The notes: generated from the letters alone by a model not told the origin. Counted from the stretch's first letter, positions 9,850 to 19,400 are shown. The stretch is DNA of 64,000 nucleotides from Candidatus Similichlamydia laticola (GCF_003339615.1 NZ_QQBG01000008.1:1-64000); one strand, 5' to 3'. Made by a program: numbers and translations.

Positions 9850-9918
9850 TCAGCTCCCAGAGCCTACAAACCCCAAAGAATGTTCCTCAAGGATCGCAAA
9901 AATTCTGTACGAGGGCAT
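9850..9918 (-). CDS. Candidate 22-residue leader peptide upstream of oppA
   Basis: In the 180-bp gap upstream of the first peptide-binding gene an ATG at 9918 is preceded at good spacing by GGAGG and opens a 22-codon frame encoding MPSYRIFAILEEHSLGFVGSGS, with the TGA ending at 9850, 63 bp before the oppA start. The Shine-Dalgarno match is better than that of most genes here. It could be a regulatory leader peptide, a remnant, or chance. Confidence 0.3.
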   Translation of the reverse strand: MPSYRIFAILEEHSLGFVGSGS

Positions 9919-9966
9919 CTTTTCCTCCAATCTTTTTCTATACGTGTTTATCAAGAAGAATGAGGG

Positions 9967-10548
9967 CTATTGGTATAAGAGCCGTATGAGAGCTTTTTTC
10001 CAAAAGGATAAGTCCCAATCTTTTTGTAGCTCGAGCTGGTGTAAAGAGAGAGGAGGCTGTTTATGTAGGTGGAGCAAGAAAGACCATCCCTTTTTCAAAG
10101 GATCCTTTTTAAAAATCGAGGAAGGCCAATCTTCCAGAGTTGAGGGCCAAAGGCCCTCTGAAGCCAGCAGAAAGCAAGCCACTTTGATAAAAAGAATATC
10201 TGGATCTGCTTGGGGTGGGAAAAGAAGCTCTTGTACAAGTCGAAAAAGAGCATCGACTGGTATACCAGGTTGCAAAGAAGAAGCAAGTAGAGATTGTAGT
10301 TCGAAGAGAGGCATTCCTTTTTCTAAAGGGGAGGGATACATCTGCTCAGAGTAGAGGAGGGAGGAAAAATCGACTGTATGCTGTCTTAGGAAGACACGCA
10401 AAAGAGAGAGAGGATAGGGAGAGAAAGGGGCAGGAATAAAGATCTCTTCTGTACCTTGCTCAGATAAAAAAAGCATCATGCGATGGTGAGGTTTAGATTT
10501 ACAAGGTTTTATTCGAATGGGGAATCCCGTTTTTTCTACGTAAAACAT
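9967..10548 (-). CDS. Hypothetical protein, weak resemblance to RecO C-terminus
   Basis: 193 residues, not firmly recognised. It is a hydrophobic, Leu/Pro-rich soluble protein with no signal peptide or long membrane segment. The helical part around residues 75-130, with DILFIKVACFLLASEGLWP, is reminiscent of the helical domain of the recombination mediator RecO, but the N-terminal OB-fold and the Cys cluster are not evident, so this is only a suggestion. A frame on the opposite strand in the same place has a Ser/Lys/Arg composition typical of a shadow. It is read in the same direction as the two oppA genes. Confidence 0.5.
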   Translation of the reverse strand: MFYVEKTGFPIRIKPCKSKPHHRMMLFLSEQGTEEIFIPAPFSPYPLSLLRVFLRQHTVDFSSLLYSEQMYPSPLEKGMPLFELQSLLASSLQPGIPVDALFRLVQELLFPPQADPDILFIKVACFLLASEGLWPSTLEDWPSSIFKKDPLKKGWSFLLHLHKQPPLSLHQLELQKDWDLSFWKKALIRLLYQ

Positions 10549-10596
10549 ATTCAGCGTTAGCTAAAAAAATAGGGAAGTTTTAACATACCTCTCCTT

Positions 10597-10669
10597 GCAC
10601 CGGTAGCTCAACGGACAGAGCACCTGGCTTCGGACCAGGGGGTTGGAGGTTCGAATCCTTTCCGGTGTA
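10597..10669 (+). tRNA. tRNA-Arg (anticodon UCG)
   Basis: 73-nt cloverleaf. Acceptor GCACCGG pairs with CCGGTGT (the first pair is G-U) and the discriminator base is A. The D arm starts GCTC, the anticodon stem CCTGG/CCAGG carries the loop CTTCGGA with anticodon TCG, and the T loop is TTCGAAT. CCA is not encoded. It reads CGA/CGG-type Arg codons. Confidence 0.93.
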
Positions 10670-10696
10670 TCCTGTCCCTCTATCTAGAGGTTGCAG

Positions 10697-11146
10697 TTGA
10701 TTTCGGAACCATCTTTTAAGAATCGTCTTTTGATTTCAATGGAGCGCCTAGGTTTTTCAAGACAAAGTTTGGCTTCAGAAAAAGATACGAAGTGCCTGAG
10801 CCCCATCCTTTCTTCCGCTATAAAACGTTTGGACTTGCTTTACTGTTATTCTCGAGAAGGCAGAATGGAACCCTTACTGCTTATTGAGTGTAAAACAAAA
10901 GAATCCTTTTGGAGAAAAGCCAAGAGACAAGTGGCGAACTACAACTACTTTATCCAGTCCCCTTTCATTGCTGTCGCCTGCCCAGGCCGTCTAGAGTTGA
11001 CGTCTCCAAAGGAAGAGCTACAGGACGCGTTGTCTCTCTTAAGGGAAATATCTTTTTCAGAGTACTGTCTGGGGTTGCCCTGGTGGCAGGGCATACCACC
11101 TTGCTCTAAGTTAAGAGGTCTTTTAGAGAAGTATCACTTGCAATAG
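10697..11146 (+). CDS. Small protein with restriction-endonuclease-like (HsdR N-terminal) fold
   Basis: 149 residues from a TTG at 10697 lying 6 nt after AGAGG; a TTG at 10691 is too close to that site. The core has the pattern KRLDLLYCY...PLLLIECKTK, i.e. an Asp, then Glu-Cys-Lys on a beta-strand, matching the D-(x)n-ExK metal site of PD-(D/E)XK nucleases and of the HsdR_N_2 type domain. No helicase, methylase or specificity subunit lies nearby, so it is a solo domain, as in other chlamydiae as far as I recall. The 3' end overlaps the convergent M42 peptidase gene by 41 bp. Nuclease activity is inferred. Confidence 0.65.
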   Translation: MISEPSFKNRLLISMERLGFSRQSLASEKDTKCLSPILSSAIKRLDLLYCYSREGRMEPLLLIECKTKESFWRKAKRQVANYNYFIQSPFIAVACPGRLELTSPKEELQDALSLLREISFSEYCLGLPWWQGIPPCSKLRGLLEKYHLQ

Positions 11147-12164
11147 CCTTCATCAAGTTGATAGTGCCAGCAACATCTTTTCTGTGTACTGTTTCCACTG
11201 GAGAGTGCATGTAGCGCAGAGGCAGAGAAACACCTCCCACAATGCAGTTGACAAGCGAAAGATACTGCATACCCGCAGCATCCGTTCCTCCACTGGTACA
11301 AGCGTCGATTTGAAAAGGAATTGCATTTCTTAAGGCAATGCCCTTCATTTTTTCAAAGAGACCACGATGACTAAAAGAAGTGGCATCAAGTAATTTAATT
11401 GCCGTGCCCTCTCCTAGCTTTAAACGCGCTTCATGCTCAGGCGTGCCAGGGGTATCTCCCGCTAATCCAACGTCGAAGTTGATACCGATATTAGGTCGAA
11501 TAGCTGCGGCTGCATTACGAATCCCTCTTAAGCCTACTTCTTCCTGAGTGCAAAAAACACAATAAAGATCGTGAGGGCACTGCTCTAATTGCATGAGAAA
11601 GGAGACAAGGGCAAAGACACAAATGCGATTATCCATCGATTTAGAAGAAAGAAGAGGTCCTAACTCTTTCAAGTGTCCAACCCGGACAACGGGTGTTCCA
11701 ATGGAGACCCCCTTTGCTTCTAATTCTTCCTTTGTTAAGCCAGTGTCGATTAGACAATCATCTAATTTTGTCTCACCTTTCTTGTCCTCAGCTTTCTGGA
11801 TGTGGATCGGCTTTGTTCCAATGACACCACGAATGGGTTCAGAGCCCAACACGATGAACTCTTGGCAAACCAATGTGCGGGGATCAATACCTCCGATAGG
11901 GAGGACACGCAAAAAGCCGGAAGACTCGATGTGTTTGACCATCAAGCCAATCTCGTCAATATGAGCGCTGAACATCAAACGGGTTCCGGCTTTCGTTGTT
12001 CCCTTTCTATAGGCAGTTAAATTACCCATTGCGTCCGTATTGAAAGAAGTAACATAAGGGGCAAGTTTACCTTTCAACAGTTCAACGACTAGTTTTTCAT
12101 CTCCTGATGTTCCATGTGTCAAAAGGATTTCCCTTAACAAATTCAGGTCCAACTCTTCAGACAT
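11106..12164 (-). CDS. M42-family metallo-aminopeptidase
   Basis: Cytoplasmic di-zinc aminopeptidase of the TET/glutamyl-aminopeptidase family (sometimes annotated as endoglucanase). The 352 residues contain the metal and catalytic signatures in order: SAHIDEIG (about residues 66-73), KSMDNRICVFAL, TQEEVGLRG with the general base Glu, DVGLAGDTPG and a C-terminal MHSPVETVHRKDV with the last metal-binding His. It starts at ATG 12164, 13 bp after rpsJ, at the end of the ribosomal operon. It probably completes degradation of imported peptides, which would fit the oppA genes nearby. Confidence 0.92.
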   Translation of the reverse strand: MSEELDLNLLREILLTHGTSGDEKLVVELLKGKLAPYVTSFNTDAMGNLTAYRKGTTKAGTRLMFSAHIDEIGLMVKHIESSGFLRVLPIGGIDPRTLVCQEFIVLGSEPIRGVIGTKPIHIQKAEDKKGETKLDDCLIDTGLTKEELEAKGVSIGTPVVRVGHLKELGPLLSSKSMDNRICVFALVSFLMQLEQCPHDLYCVFCTQEEVGLRGIRNAAAAIRPNIGINFDVGLAGDTPGTPEHEARLKLGEGTAIKLLDATSFSHRGLFEKMKGIALRNAIPFQIDACTSGGTDAAGMQYLSLVNCIVGGVSLPLRYMHSPVETVHRKDVAGTINLMKAIASDTSLKDLLT

Positions 12165-12177
12165 GACGCCCAGATCC

Positions 12178-12498
12178 TTAGATTTTTAGTTTGATGTCAA
12201 CACCACAGGAAAGGGCAAGGCCCTTCAAGGCGTCCAAAGTCTTTGCTGGAGGATCTAAGATCTCTATTAATCTGTTGTAAGTGATGAGCTCGAACTGCTC
12301 GCGAGATTTGCGATCGACATGAGGGGAGCGCAAAACAGTATAACGTTCTCGACTAGTCGGTAGAGGAATCGGACCGACAACCATCGCTCCTGTCCTTTTC
12401 GCAGTTTCTGTGATGTCCCTTGCAGAATGATCAAGCAGTCCCTTATCAAAACCTTTCAAGCGAATCCTGATCTTTTTTTCGAACTTTTTCTTTGGCAT
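12178..12498 (-). CDS. rpsJ: 30S ribosomal protein S10
   Basis: 106 residues, the normal S10 length, with IRIRLKGFD at residues 10-18, VVGPIPLPT at 40-48 and [15 protein letters not shown] at 57-71. It lies 32 bp after fusA; rpsL-rpsG-fusA-rpsJ is the chlamydial form of the str operon, with S10 attached to it and EF-Tu absent. Confidence 0.98.
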   Translation of the reverse strand: MPKKKFEKKIRIRLKGFDKGLLDHSARDITETAKRTGAMVVGPIPLPTSRERYTVLRSPHVDRKSREQFELITYNRLIEILDPPAKTLDALKGLALSCGVDIKLKI

Positions 12499-12530
12499 AA
12501 TTGCTTTCCCTCTCTCAGAACAAACAAAGC

Positions 12531-14615
12531 TTAGTTTTTAACGATAGCTTCCTGAATTTTCGAAGGAACTTGCTCGAAGTGGCTGATCGATGCAGTATAG
12601 GTTCCACGTCCAGAAGTCAGAGAACGAAGCTCTGTTGAATAGCCTGACATTTCTGCTAAGGGAACCTCTGCAGCAACTTGATAGGTTCCTTTCACGATTT
12701 CCTGCCCTAAAACTTTTCCTCGGCGACGATTCAAGTCTCCAATTACATCTCCAATTTGAGCCTCTGGAGTCAAGACCTCAACCTTCATGATAGGTTCCTT
12801 TAGAATGGGCTTCGCACCTCGAGCAGCATCCTTCAGCCCCATAGATCCACAAATGCGAAAGGCAATCTCGCTTGAGTCAACCTCATGATAAGATCCAAAA
12901 ACGATGGACACCTTGACATCGACTAGCGGATAACCAGCCAGTACACCTGTCGTCAAGCCGTCTTCCACGCCTTTTATGACTGCAGGAATGTACTCCTTCG
13001 GAATGACACCGCATGTAATTTTATTAAGGATTTCATTGCCTTTTCCTGGAGGGTTCGGCTCTATTTCTAAAACTACGTGTGCGTACTGACCACGACCTCC
13101 GCTCTGTTTCACATATTTCATTTCAGAGCGATTGGGCTTGGAAATAGTCTCTTTATAAGAAACTTGAGGCTTACCAACATTAGCTGCAACACTGAATTCT
13201 CGAAACATTCTGTCGCACAGAATCTCAAGATGGAGCTCGCCCATTCCTGAGATAATTGTCTGGCCTGTCTCTTCGTTTGTTGAAACCCGAAAAGTAGGAT
13301 CTTCAGAAGATAAGGAGGAGAGAGCAAGGGACAACTTTTCTCTGTCCGCTTTCGATTTCGGTTCAATTGCCATGGAAATGACGGGCTCTGGAAACTCCAT
13401 TCTTTCGAGAAGGAACTGAGTGCCTTCTTGACAAAGCGTATCACCCGTCGTTGTGAACTTCAAACCGACAAAAGCTGGAATTTCTCCAACGGATGTGCGA
13501 TCCAGATCCGTTCGATCGTTGGCATTCATCTGCAAGATACGAGAGACCCGTTCCTTCTTGCCCTTGGAGACGTTCAAAATCGCTGTCCCCTTGTCTAGAC
13601 TCCCACTATACACGCGAGCATAAGTCAGGCGACCCACATAAGGATCACTCATAATCTTGAAAGCTAAAGCAACAAATGGCCCCTTTATATCAGGAGGGAG
13701 GGCTTTTTCTTCTTCTGTATAAGGGTCAAAACCGTTAACAGCTTGTCGATCTAGAGGAGAGGGTAACCAACGGATGACGCAGTCTAAAAGCTGCTGAACA
13801 CCCTTATTTTTAAAGGCGCTCCCACAAAGAACTGGGATGAAATCCCCTGCTAGGACTCCCTTCCTGATCTGCTGTTGAATGCGTTCCGGGGTAATGCTAT
13901 CTGGTCTGATCAAAAGGTCGTCCAAAAAAGATTCGTCGTTAGAACAACTCGCTATTTCTTCTAACATGTAGGTACGACGATCTTCGCACTCACCCCGCAT
14001 GTCTTCTGGAATTTCTCCAATAGAAAACTTTTTTCCTAAATCGTCCTCAAAAAAAACAGCCTTCCTCTCAATAAGATCGACAATGCCGCGGAACTCACTT
14101 TCGGCTCCGATGGGGACATGGACAGGAACGGGAGAGGCTCCTAACTTTTCACGAATAGAATTGACCGCGCCAAAAAAGTCGGCACCCATGCGGTCCATCT
14201 TGTTCACAAAAACAATCCGAGGGACCCCATACTTGTCTGCTTGTCTCCAAACTGTTTCGGTTTGCGGTTGTACTCCAGCTACTGCACAAATAACGGCACA
14301 GGCACCATCAAGAACTCGTAGAGCTCGCTCCACTTCCATTGTAAAGTCAACGTGTCCTGGAGTATCGATAATGTTAATAATAGAGTTGCCCCAAAACACG
14401 CGAGTCGCAGCCGCTGTGATCGTAATACCACGCTCCCTCTCTTGTTCCATCCAATCCATGGTGGCTGAACCCTTGTGCACTTCACCCATGGCATGCACTG
14501 AACCAGAGTAAAAGAGGATCCTTTCTGTCAGGGTTGTTTTGCCCGCATCAATATGGGCCATGATCCCGATATTTCGGAGAAAGGCTAGTGGATTCTCTTG
14601 CGAGTTGGACGACAT
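12531..14615 (-). CDS. fusA: Translation elongation factor G
   Basis: GTPase that drives translocation and, with ribosome recycling factor, ribosome splitting. 694 residues from ATG 14615, chosen because AGGAGA lies 4 nt upstream and it clears the rpsG stop; the frame is open to 14687 but that part overlaps rpsG. G1 is AHIDAGKTT (residues 20-28), G2/switch [13 protein letters not shown]3 DTPGHVDF, G4 NKMD. Domains II-V are complete, ending near [19 protein letters not shown]. Confidence 0.98.
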   Translation of the reverse strand: MSSNSQENPLAFLRNIGIMAHIDAGKTTLTERILFYSGSVHAMGEVHKGSATMDWMEQERERGITITAAATRVFWGNSIINIIDTPGHVDFTMEVERALRVLDGACAVICAVAGVQPQTETVWRQADKYGVPRIVFVNKMDRMGADFFGAVNSIREKLGASPVPVHVPIGAESEFRGIVDLIERKAVFFEDDLGKKFSIGEIPEDMRGECEDRRTYMLEEIASCSNDESFLDDLLIRPDSITPERIQQQIRKGVLAGDFIPVLCGSAFKNKGVQQLLDCVIRWLPSPLDRQAVNGFDPYTEEEKALPPDIKGPFVALAFKIMSDPYVGRLTYARVYSGSLDKGTAILNVSKGKKERVSRILQMNANDRTDLDRTSVGEIPAFVGLKFTTTGDTLCQEGTQFLLERMEFPEPVISMAIEPKSKADREKLSLALSSLSSEDPTFRVSTNEETGQTIISGMGELHLEILCDRMFREFSVAANVGKPQVSYKETISKPNRSEMKYVKQSGGRGQYAHVVLEIEPNPPGKGNEILNKITCGVIPKEYIPAVIKGVEDGLTTGVLAGYPLVDVKVSIVFGSYHEVDSSEIAFRICGSMGLKDAARGAKPILKEPIMKVEVLTPEAQIGDVIGDLNRRRGKVLGQEIVKGTYQVAAEVPLAEMSGYSTELRSLTSGRGTYTASISHFEQVPSKIQEAIVKN

Positions 14616-14631
14616 GTACTCTCCTCTGAAC

Positions 14632-15105
14632 TTACCACTTGTAATGTGCAAAAGCCTTGTTCGCTTCTGCTGCTCGGTGCATCTCATCGCGTTTTTTCAC
14701 ACTGGTTCCTTGACCATTGTAGGCATCCAGCAACTCTAAAGCGAGAGCCTCCTCCATGCTGCGCCCAGGCTTGGCTCTGGCAAATTGAATAATCCATTTG
14801 AAAGCCATAGAAACCCTCTTGTCAGCAGGTAATTCAACGGGAACCTGATAAGTAGCGCCTCCCACTCTCCTCGACTTGACGGAAACAAGAGGTTTGACAT
14901 TTTCCACGGCTTGTTCAAAGGCTTTGGCAGGATCCTCTGCATTAATCTTCTGCGCAAAACGAGAAAGAGCGCGATAGACAATCCTTTGAGCAAGGGATTT
15001 CTTCCCTTGCATCATAACCTTATTAATGAACTTGGAAAGAAGCTGACTGGAAAACTCAGGGTCTGGGTCAACTATTCTTTTTTCTGCGCGACGCCGACGA
15101 GACAT
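14632..15105 (-). CDS. rpsG: 30S ribosomal protein S7
   Basis: 157 residues, typical length. Visible signatures are [15 protein letters not shown] at the N-terminus, [20 protein letters not shown] and the [14 protein letters not shown] segment near residue 79. S7 starts assembly of the 30S head domain and could act as the operon repressor as in other bacteria. It lies between rpsL and fusA. Confidence 0.98.
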   Translation of the reverse strand: MSRRRRAEKRIVDPDPEFSSQLLSKFINKVMMQGKKSLAQRIVYRALSRFAQKINAEDPAKAFEQAVENVKPLVSVKSRRVGGATYQVPVELPADKRVSMAFKWIIQFARAKPGRSMEEALALELLDAYNGQGTSVKKRDEMHRAAEANKAFAHYKW

Positions 15106-15211
15106 AAACAGGCACCTTAAAAATCCGTATTTATTGTTTGAAAAAGATACCCGTTACTTATCGGGCCCTCCAGTAAGGTATAAGGAAATTTGGGATAACA
15201 GCTTCACTGAA

Positions 15212-15601
15212 CTATCTGGAAGCTGTCTTGGCGACAGGCCTTTTCGACCCGTACTTCGACCTTCCTTTCATCCTGCCTTTTACTCCAGCACAGTCCATAA
15301 TGCCTCGGACGATGTGATATCGGACACCAGGCAAGTCTTTGGTACGACCACCACGCACGAGCACCATACTGTGCTCCTGCAGATTGTGCCCCTCTCCTCC
15401 AATGTAGGCGATGACCTCTTGCCCATTAGAAAGACGGACCCAAGCGACCTTTCTCAAGGCGGAGTTCGGCTTCTTCGGTGTTTTCGTCTTGACTTGTAAA
15501 CAAACTCCACGCTTTTGGGGACAGGACTGCAGAGCCGGTGCTTTCGATGCTCTCGTTTTCGATTGACGACCCTTTCTGAGAAGTTGGTTTTTTGTCGGCA
15601 T
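15212..15601 (-). CDS. rpsL: 30S ribosomal protein S12
   Basis: 129 residues, slightly longer than the usual 123-125 because of a few extra residues around [31 protein letters not shown]. The decoding-site segments [11 protein letters not shown] and the conserved region with [17 protein letters not shown] are intact. Lys at the TPKKPNS position is the residue that usually makes ribosomes streptomycin-sensitive. It is the first gene of the operon, with a promoter directly upstream. Confidence 0.98.
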   Translation of the reverse strand: MPTKNQLLRKGRQSKTRASKAPALQSCPQKRGVCLQVKTKTPKKPNSALRKVAWVRLSNGQEVIAYIGGEGHNLQEHSMVLVRGGRTKDLPGVRYHIVRGIMDCAGVKGRMKGRSKYGSKRPVAKTASR

Positions 15602-15636
15602 CCAGTAATGCTCCTGAAAGTAAAAAGATCTCCGAG

Positions 15637-15665
15637 AGGTTAGCTTTTTTACACAATTTTTTCAA
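15637..15665 (-). promoter_or_regulatory. Predicted promoter of the rpsL-rpsG-fusA-rpsJ operon
   Basis: On the minus strand TTGAAA (15665-15660) and TAACCT (15642-15637) are separated by 17 bp, close to the vegetative sigma-70/sigma-66 consensus. The -10 element lies 35 bp upstream of the rpsL start, leaving a short leader. Confidence 0.5.
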
Positions 15666-15750
15666 TGATTGGTGGTCTCTAAGTTTGGGGAGTGTCGTCT
15701 ACTACATTGCGAAGAAAGACTTCTCCAGTTACTCTCCTGTCCTCTTTCCC

Positions 15751-15823
15751 GGCCAGGTAGCTCAGTCGGTAGAGCAAAGGACTGAAAATCCTTGTGTCAC
15801 CGGTTCGATTCCGGTCCTGGCTA
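15751..15823 (+). tRNA. tRNA-Phe (anticodon GAA)
   Basis: 73-nt cloverleaf. Acceptor GGCCAGG pairs with CCTGGCT (first pair G-U), discriminator A. The D arm is GCTCAGTCGGTAGAGC, the anticodon loop CTGAAAA gives GAA, and the T arm is CCGGTTCGATTCCGG. CCA is not encoded. Confidence 0.96.
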
Positions 15824-15979
15824 ATCTTTCAGGCTCTCTGGAGTCCTTTCGCTGCAGGTCTCATTTTTAGTAGTGTTTGACTTCTCAGTGCTGCGCGATT
15901 TAACATGGCCGACTCGTTCTATGGTTTCGTCGCTTTGATTGCGCGTTGTTTTTTTATATCAAGTTTGGGAGCGTGTCAG

Positions 15980-16306
15980 ATGGATTTAGCGTATGCAGTT
16001 GCGCGTACAGGTGGGAAGCAGTACAAATTCGAGCCTGGACACTATGTCGACGTGGAACTGCTGGGGGCCGAGTCTGGTCAAACTTTGGAGTTGTGTGATG
16101 TTTTAGCGATTCGGGAGAATGGCGGCAAGCTAGTGTTAGGGTCTCCTTTTATTCCCGGAGCGAAGGTGGTTGTGCGTGTTTTGGGAAGTGTAGCCGGTGA
16201 GAAGTTGATTTTTTTCCGTTACAAAAGAAGGAAAAGATGTCGTCGTCGTCTTGGGCATCGTCAAAAGTATTCCCGAATTGAAGTGCTAGAAATTGTAAGA
16301 GGGTAA
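15980..16306 (+). CDS. rplU: 50S ribosomal protein L21
   Basis: 108 residues from ATG 15980; the frame is open from 15905 but the upstream 25 residues are not L21-like. The start YAVARTGGKQYKFEPGHYVDVE and the C-terminal KRRKRCRRRLGHRQKYSRIEVLEI are typical. It is the first gene of rplU-rpmA-obg and is separated from rpmA by 6 bp. Confidence 0.97.
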   Translation: MDLAYAVARTGGKQYKFEPGHYVDVELLGAESGQTLELCDVLAIRENGGKLVLGSPFIPGAKVVVRVLGSVAGEKLIFFRYKRRKRCRRRLGHRQKYSRIEVLEIVRG

Positions 16307-16312
16307 GTCGAG

Positions 16313-16576
16313 ATGGCTCACAAAAAAGGTCAAGGTTCTACGCGAAATGGAAGAGATTCTCGCCCTAAGTATCTGGGCGTAAAAGTTGGTAATGGTCAGA
16401 TCGTTTTAGCAGGAAGTATTTTGGTGCGTCAGCGTGGAACGAAATGGCATCCTGGAAGAAATGTTGGCAGGGGATCGGATGACACGCTTTTTGCTCGTGT
16501 TTCTGGTCGTGTGCGTTTTGTAAGACGAAAGAGCACTGTCTTGGAAGTTGAGTCGCTGGGAGTAGCCAAAGAGTAG
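16313..16576 (+). CDS. rpmA: 50S ribosomal protein L27
   Basis: 87 residues starting [20 protein letters not shown], with no cleavable N-terminal extension of the Firmicutes type. The N-terminus normally reaches the peptidyl-transferase centre. The segment [22 protein letters not shown] is intact. It lies between rplU and obg. Confidence 0.98.
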   Translation: MAHKKGQGSTRNGRDSRPKYLGVKVGNGQIVLAGSILVRQRGTKWHPGRNVGRGSDDTLFARVSGRVRFVRRKSTVLEVESLGVAKE

Positions 16577-16587
16577 TCCGTTCAGAC

Positions 16588-17607
16588 ATGGTCCTTTTTG
16601 TTGATGAAATAGAAAATTTGGAGTGGATTGCAGGTCGTGGTGGTGACGGGTCCGTGTCTTGGATTCGTGCTAAGCGATTACCCAAGGGAGGACCTGGAGG
16701 AGGAAACGGAGGAGACGGTGGGTGTATTTGTGTTCGTGCTTCTCCTCATCTTCACTCTCTTCATTTTTTTTCAGATAAACCTTCTCTTCGTGCTGAAAAC
16801 GGTAGGAAAGGTGGATCAAATGGCTGTCGGGGGCCTAGTGGAGGGGATCTCATTCTTGAGGTTCCTTTCGGTACGCTTGTCTGGGATCAGGATAGTGGGG
16901 AGCGTTTGGGGGATGTCATGTCTTCTGCTTGTCCTATCGTCATTTGCAAAGGAGGCCGAGGAGGCAAAGGGAATTTGGTCTTCCGTTCTTCCTCTAATCA
17001 AACGCCATGGTCCAAAACAGAAGGAGCTCCTGGAGAAGTTCGGAAAATTCGTCTGGAGTTGCGGTCTATTGCGGATGTGGGATGTATCGGACTTCCCAAT
17101 GCAGGTAAGTCCACTTTGTTCTCTGCCCTTACAGGTCTACCGGTCCGCATTGGGGATTACCCTTTCACAACTCTCATTCCAAATTTAGGTGTACTGTCAA
17201 CACCGTTTGGTCCATGGACTCTTGCTGACATTCCGGGTCTTATTGAAGGTGCTCATTTGGGCAAGGGTCTTGGAATTCGTTTTTTACGCCATATTAGTCG
17301 TGTGAAGGCTCTCCTCTTTGTTCTTGAGCTGAAAGAAGAGTTATCAGAAATGAAGAAAGACTTTGAACTCTTGCTTGGGCAATTGAAAGAATACGATTCC
17401 TCTCTTCTTCAGAAAGAGATGTTTCTTGTCCTCAACAAGGTAGATTGTTTTGAGGGGGATCGTGGTGCTGTAGTCTCTTTTTTTAGATCGAATGTCTGTT
17501 TTCGATGTGCTCTTGTTCTTTCAGGTCGAACGGGCGAAGGTATCTCAGAGTTGAGGAGATGTTTGGAGTCCTTTCTTTTCACTCCAGGTTGTACGTCCCT
17601 CCAGTGA
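16588..17607 (+). CDS. obgE: GTPase Obg
   Basis: Late 50S assembly GTPase. 339 residues: the Gly-rich Obg fold at residues 1-160 (KGGPGGGNGGDGG near 33), then a G domain with GLPNAGKST near residue 168, switch I YPFTTLIPNLG, DIPGLIEGAHLGKGLG and NKVD. The variable C-terminal domain of some Obg proteins is absent. Its 3' end overlaps the convergent gene by 29 bp. Confidence 0.97.
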   Translation: MVLFVDEIENLEWIAGRGGDGSVSWIRAKRLPKGGPGGGNGGDGGCICVRASPHLHSLHFFSDKPSLRAENGRKGGSNGCRGPSGGDLILEVPFGTLVWDQDSGERLGDVMSSACPIVICKGGRGGKGNLVFRSSSNQTPWSKTEGAPGEVRKIRLELRSIADVGCIGLPNAGKSTLFSALTGLPVRIGDYPFTTLIPNLGVLSTPFGPWTLADIPGLIEGAHLGKGLGIRFLRHISRVKALLFVLELKEELSEMKKDFELLLGQLKEYDSSLLQKEMFLVLNKVDCFEGDRGAVVSFFRSNVCFRCALVLSGRTGEGISELRRCLESFLFTPGCTSLQ

Positions 17608-18391
17608 TGCCATTGAGATAGAGCGATTGTGTTTCTCCTTTCCACTTAAACAAGAGGCGGTAGATGGGCAAGAATACGATCTGGTATGATCTCACTCTCA
17701 ACTGTTTCCCTACAAAAAGCTGCTCTATAAAAGGCAAAACATTCTCAGCGTGAAACATAGCTTGGATGGTCTGTCGTCTTTCAAGAGAGGTCCAAGCGAT
17801 TAAGCGGTTCTCCTGTGTATAAGGTAGAGAGGGCCATATAGGATTGTGGAAGTAAAGCATGACGTGAGAGCCTTGCCGTACCAGAAGGCCTTTATCGATA
17901 CAGCTTTCTAAAGCAAGTTCGGTTTGCTTTTCCCCCTGTTGCCTAAATATGTTCTGTAATCGGGAAAGAGCAATTGTATGGCGTTCTTGCTGTGATACAA
18001 ACCGGAGCAATTGAAGTTCTTTTGCATTTACTCTTGCTCGAAGACAATCACCAAGTCCATGTGTCTTCCCCCAAGTTTTCGTATTTAAGACCATTTCACC
18101 GTCACGGAGAGACCAGAGGATCACGCCTGATTCGACCGATAGGGATTCTTGGATATGATTCGCTCTTAGCTTAAGATACGGTACAAATTCTTGTCTGATG
18201 TCTAAAAGGCTCGCTTCAGGGTATTGCTGGTATAGACTTTCCGAAAGGGCTTGTGTTGACAAGGTTGTCGCGAAAGCCTCACAAGGTGAACGATGGCTTG
18301 GAAGAAGAGATTTGAAAAAAGAGAAGGGCTCATTCTGTGTTGTATAAATGTAGCCGAGGAGGGTCAAGGTCAATATCCAGAATAGGCGCAT
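17579..18391 (-). CDS. Conserved exported protein of unknown function
   Basis: 270 residues, function not known to me. The N-terminus (residues 3-17) is a hydrophobic signal or anchor; the rest is soluble and ends with a Gly-rich LNGITGGTYNLE. From memory, Chlamydia has a hypothetical gene of similar size next to sohB, divergently transcribed, so this is probably its orthologue. The start ATG at 18391 is 34 bp from the divergent S49 peptidase gene, so the two share a small promoter region. Confidence 0.6.
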   Translation of the reverse strand: MRLFWILTLTLLGYIYTTQNEPFSFFKSLLPSHRSPCEAFATTLSTQALSESLYQQYPEASLLDIRQEFVPYLKLRANHIQESLSVESGVILWSLRDGEMVLNTKTWGKTHGLGDCLRARVNAKELQLLRFVSQQERHTIALSRLQNIFRQQGEKQTELALESCIDKGLLVRQGSHVMLYFHNPIWPSLPYTQENRLIAWTSLERRQTIQAMFHAENVLPFIEQLFVGKQLRVRSYQIVFLPIYRLLFKWKGETQSLYLNGITGGTYNLE

Positions 18392-18425
18392 GATAGGGCT
18401 CCTAATTTTCTAATTTGGAGGTGTT

Positions 18426-19400
18426 GTGAAAGAGTGGTTTACATCGTTTGGGTGTTCTTTTTCGAAGGGGATAGGTTGGATTTTAGGGTTTAGCATGGGA
18501 TGTCTGCTGATAGGTGGAGCCCTTATGGCTGTCTCTTCAATGGGACCTTTAGGTTCTGGGGGAAAATACGTTCTACAAACCTCTTCTAATGCAAATGGAG
18601 TTTTCTTAGAGCCAAGTCTAGATACTTCTATCTTTCTCGAACTTTCGATTCGTGGGGAAATGAATGGAAAAAATATCTCCCGAAAAGAAATCGAAGGAGC
18701 TCTGAATTACGCGATCCAGTTAGCTGGAGAAAAGTGGAGAGGTGTGTCTGCTCTCATTCTTCATGTCGATTCTCCAGGTGGATTTGCAAAAGAAGGGTTT
18801 GATCTGTTTGATTGCTTGGAGGTTTGGAAAAACAGAGAACAAATTCCTGTGTATGTCTTTGTCAACGGAGTGTGTGCTTCTGCTGCTTTTTTCACGAGTT
18901 GTGTAGCAGATAAAATTTTTGCTCATACGATTTCTTTAATCGGCTCTATTGGTGTGATTTCTCCTTGTTTTTCTTTCGGGGAAGCCTTGGAACGCCTTGG
19001 TGTTGACATAAGATTAATCAGTGCTGGTACAGGCAAGACGGATTTAAACTTTCTTCTTCCCATAGAGGAACCTGGTGTTAACAGAAGACAACATCTTGTA
19101 AATGAGATTTATGAGCTTTTTCTGAACCATGTTGCAGTGCATCGTTCTATCTCTGTTGATCTATTGCGTCATGACATTGGAGCACGCGTTTTCTTAGCAC
19201 AAGAAGCTCTTGAACTCGGTTTAATAGATGGAGTGGTTTCAGGACGAGCTGCGTGTTTGCGTCAAATTGAGCTTTTACATGGCACTTCTGGTGCAGCTGT
19301 CGTTAGGGTAGAAAAGGTACATACTTTCCCTTCCCAATTGGATAATCTTTTGCAATCGTGGCTAGCATCTCCTCTTTTTTCTTGGTTCGCCTTGGCATGA
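18426..19400 (+). CDS. sohB: S49-family membrane peptidase (SohB/SppA type)
   Basis: Signal-peptide-peptidase-like serine/lysine protease. 324 residues from a GTG start with GGAGGTG upstream. One transmembrane segment at about residues 11-38 anchors a periplasmic catalytic domain with DSPGG near 118, the nucleophile Ser152 in VCASAAFF and Lys204 in GTGKTD as the probable general base. The Ser context is CASAA rather than the usual AASGG, a conservative change. Its stop overlaps the exonuclease start (ATGATGA), so the two are coupled. It would degrade leftover signal peptides or help control membrane protein quality. Confidence 0.88.
   Translation: MKEWFTSFGCSFSKGIGWILGFSMGCLLIGGALMAVSSMGPLGSGGKYVLQTSSNANGVFLEPSLDTSIFLELSIRGEMNGKNISRKEIEGALNYAIQLAGEKWRGVSALILHVDSPGGFAKEGFDLFDCLEVWKNREQIPVYVFVNGVCASAAFFTSCVADKIFAHTISLIGSIGVISPCFSFGEALERLGVDIRLISAGTGKTDLNFLLPIEEPGVNRRQHLVNEIYELFLNHVAVHRSISVDLLRHDIGARVFLAQEALELGLIDGVVSGRAACLRQIELLHGTSGAAVVRVEKVHTFPSQLDNLLQSWLASPLFSWFALA

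Noticed and set aside
9944-10354. 136-codon plus-strand frame opposite the 9967-10548 gene
   Set aside because: Composition is Ser/Lys/Arg/Gly-rich without hydrophobic core, no ribosome site or known motif; the minus-strand frame covers the same bases with more protein-like composition.
13999-14511. 170-codon frame opposite fusA
   Set aside because: Antisense of the EF-G GTPase domain; low-complexity composition and no start signal.
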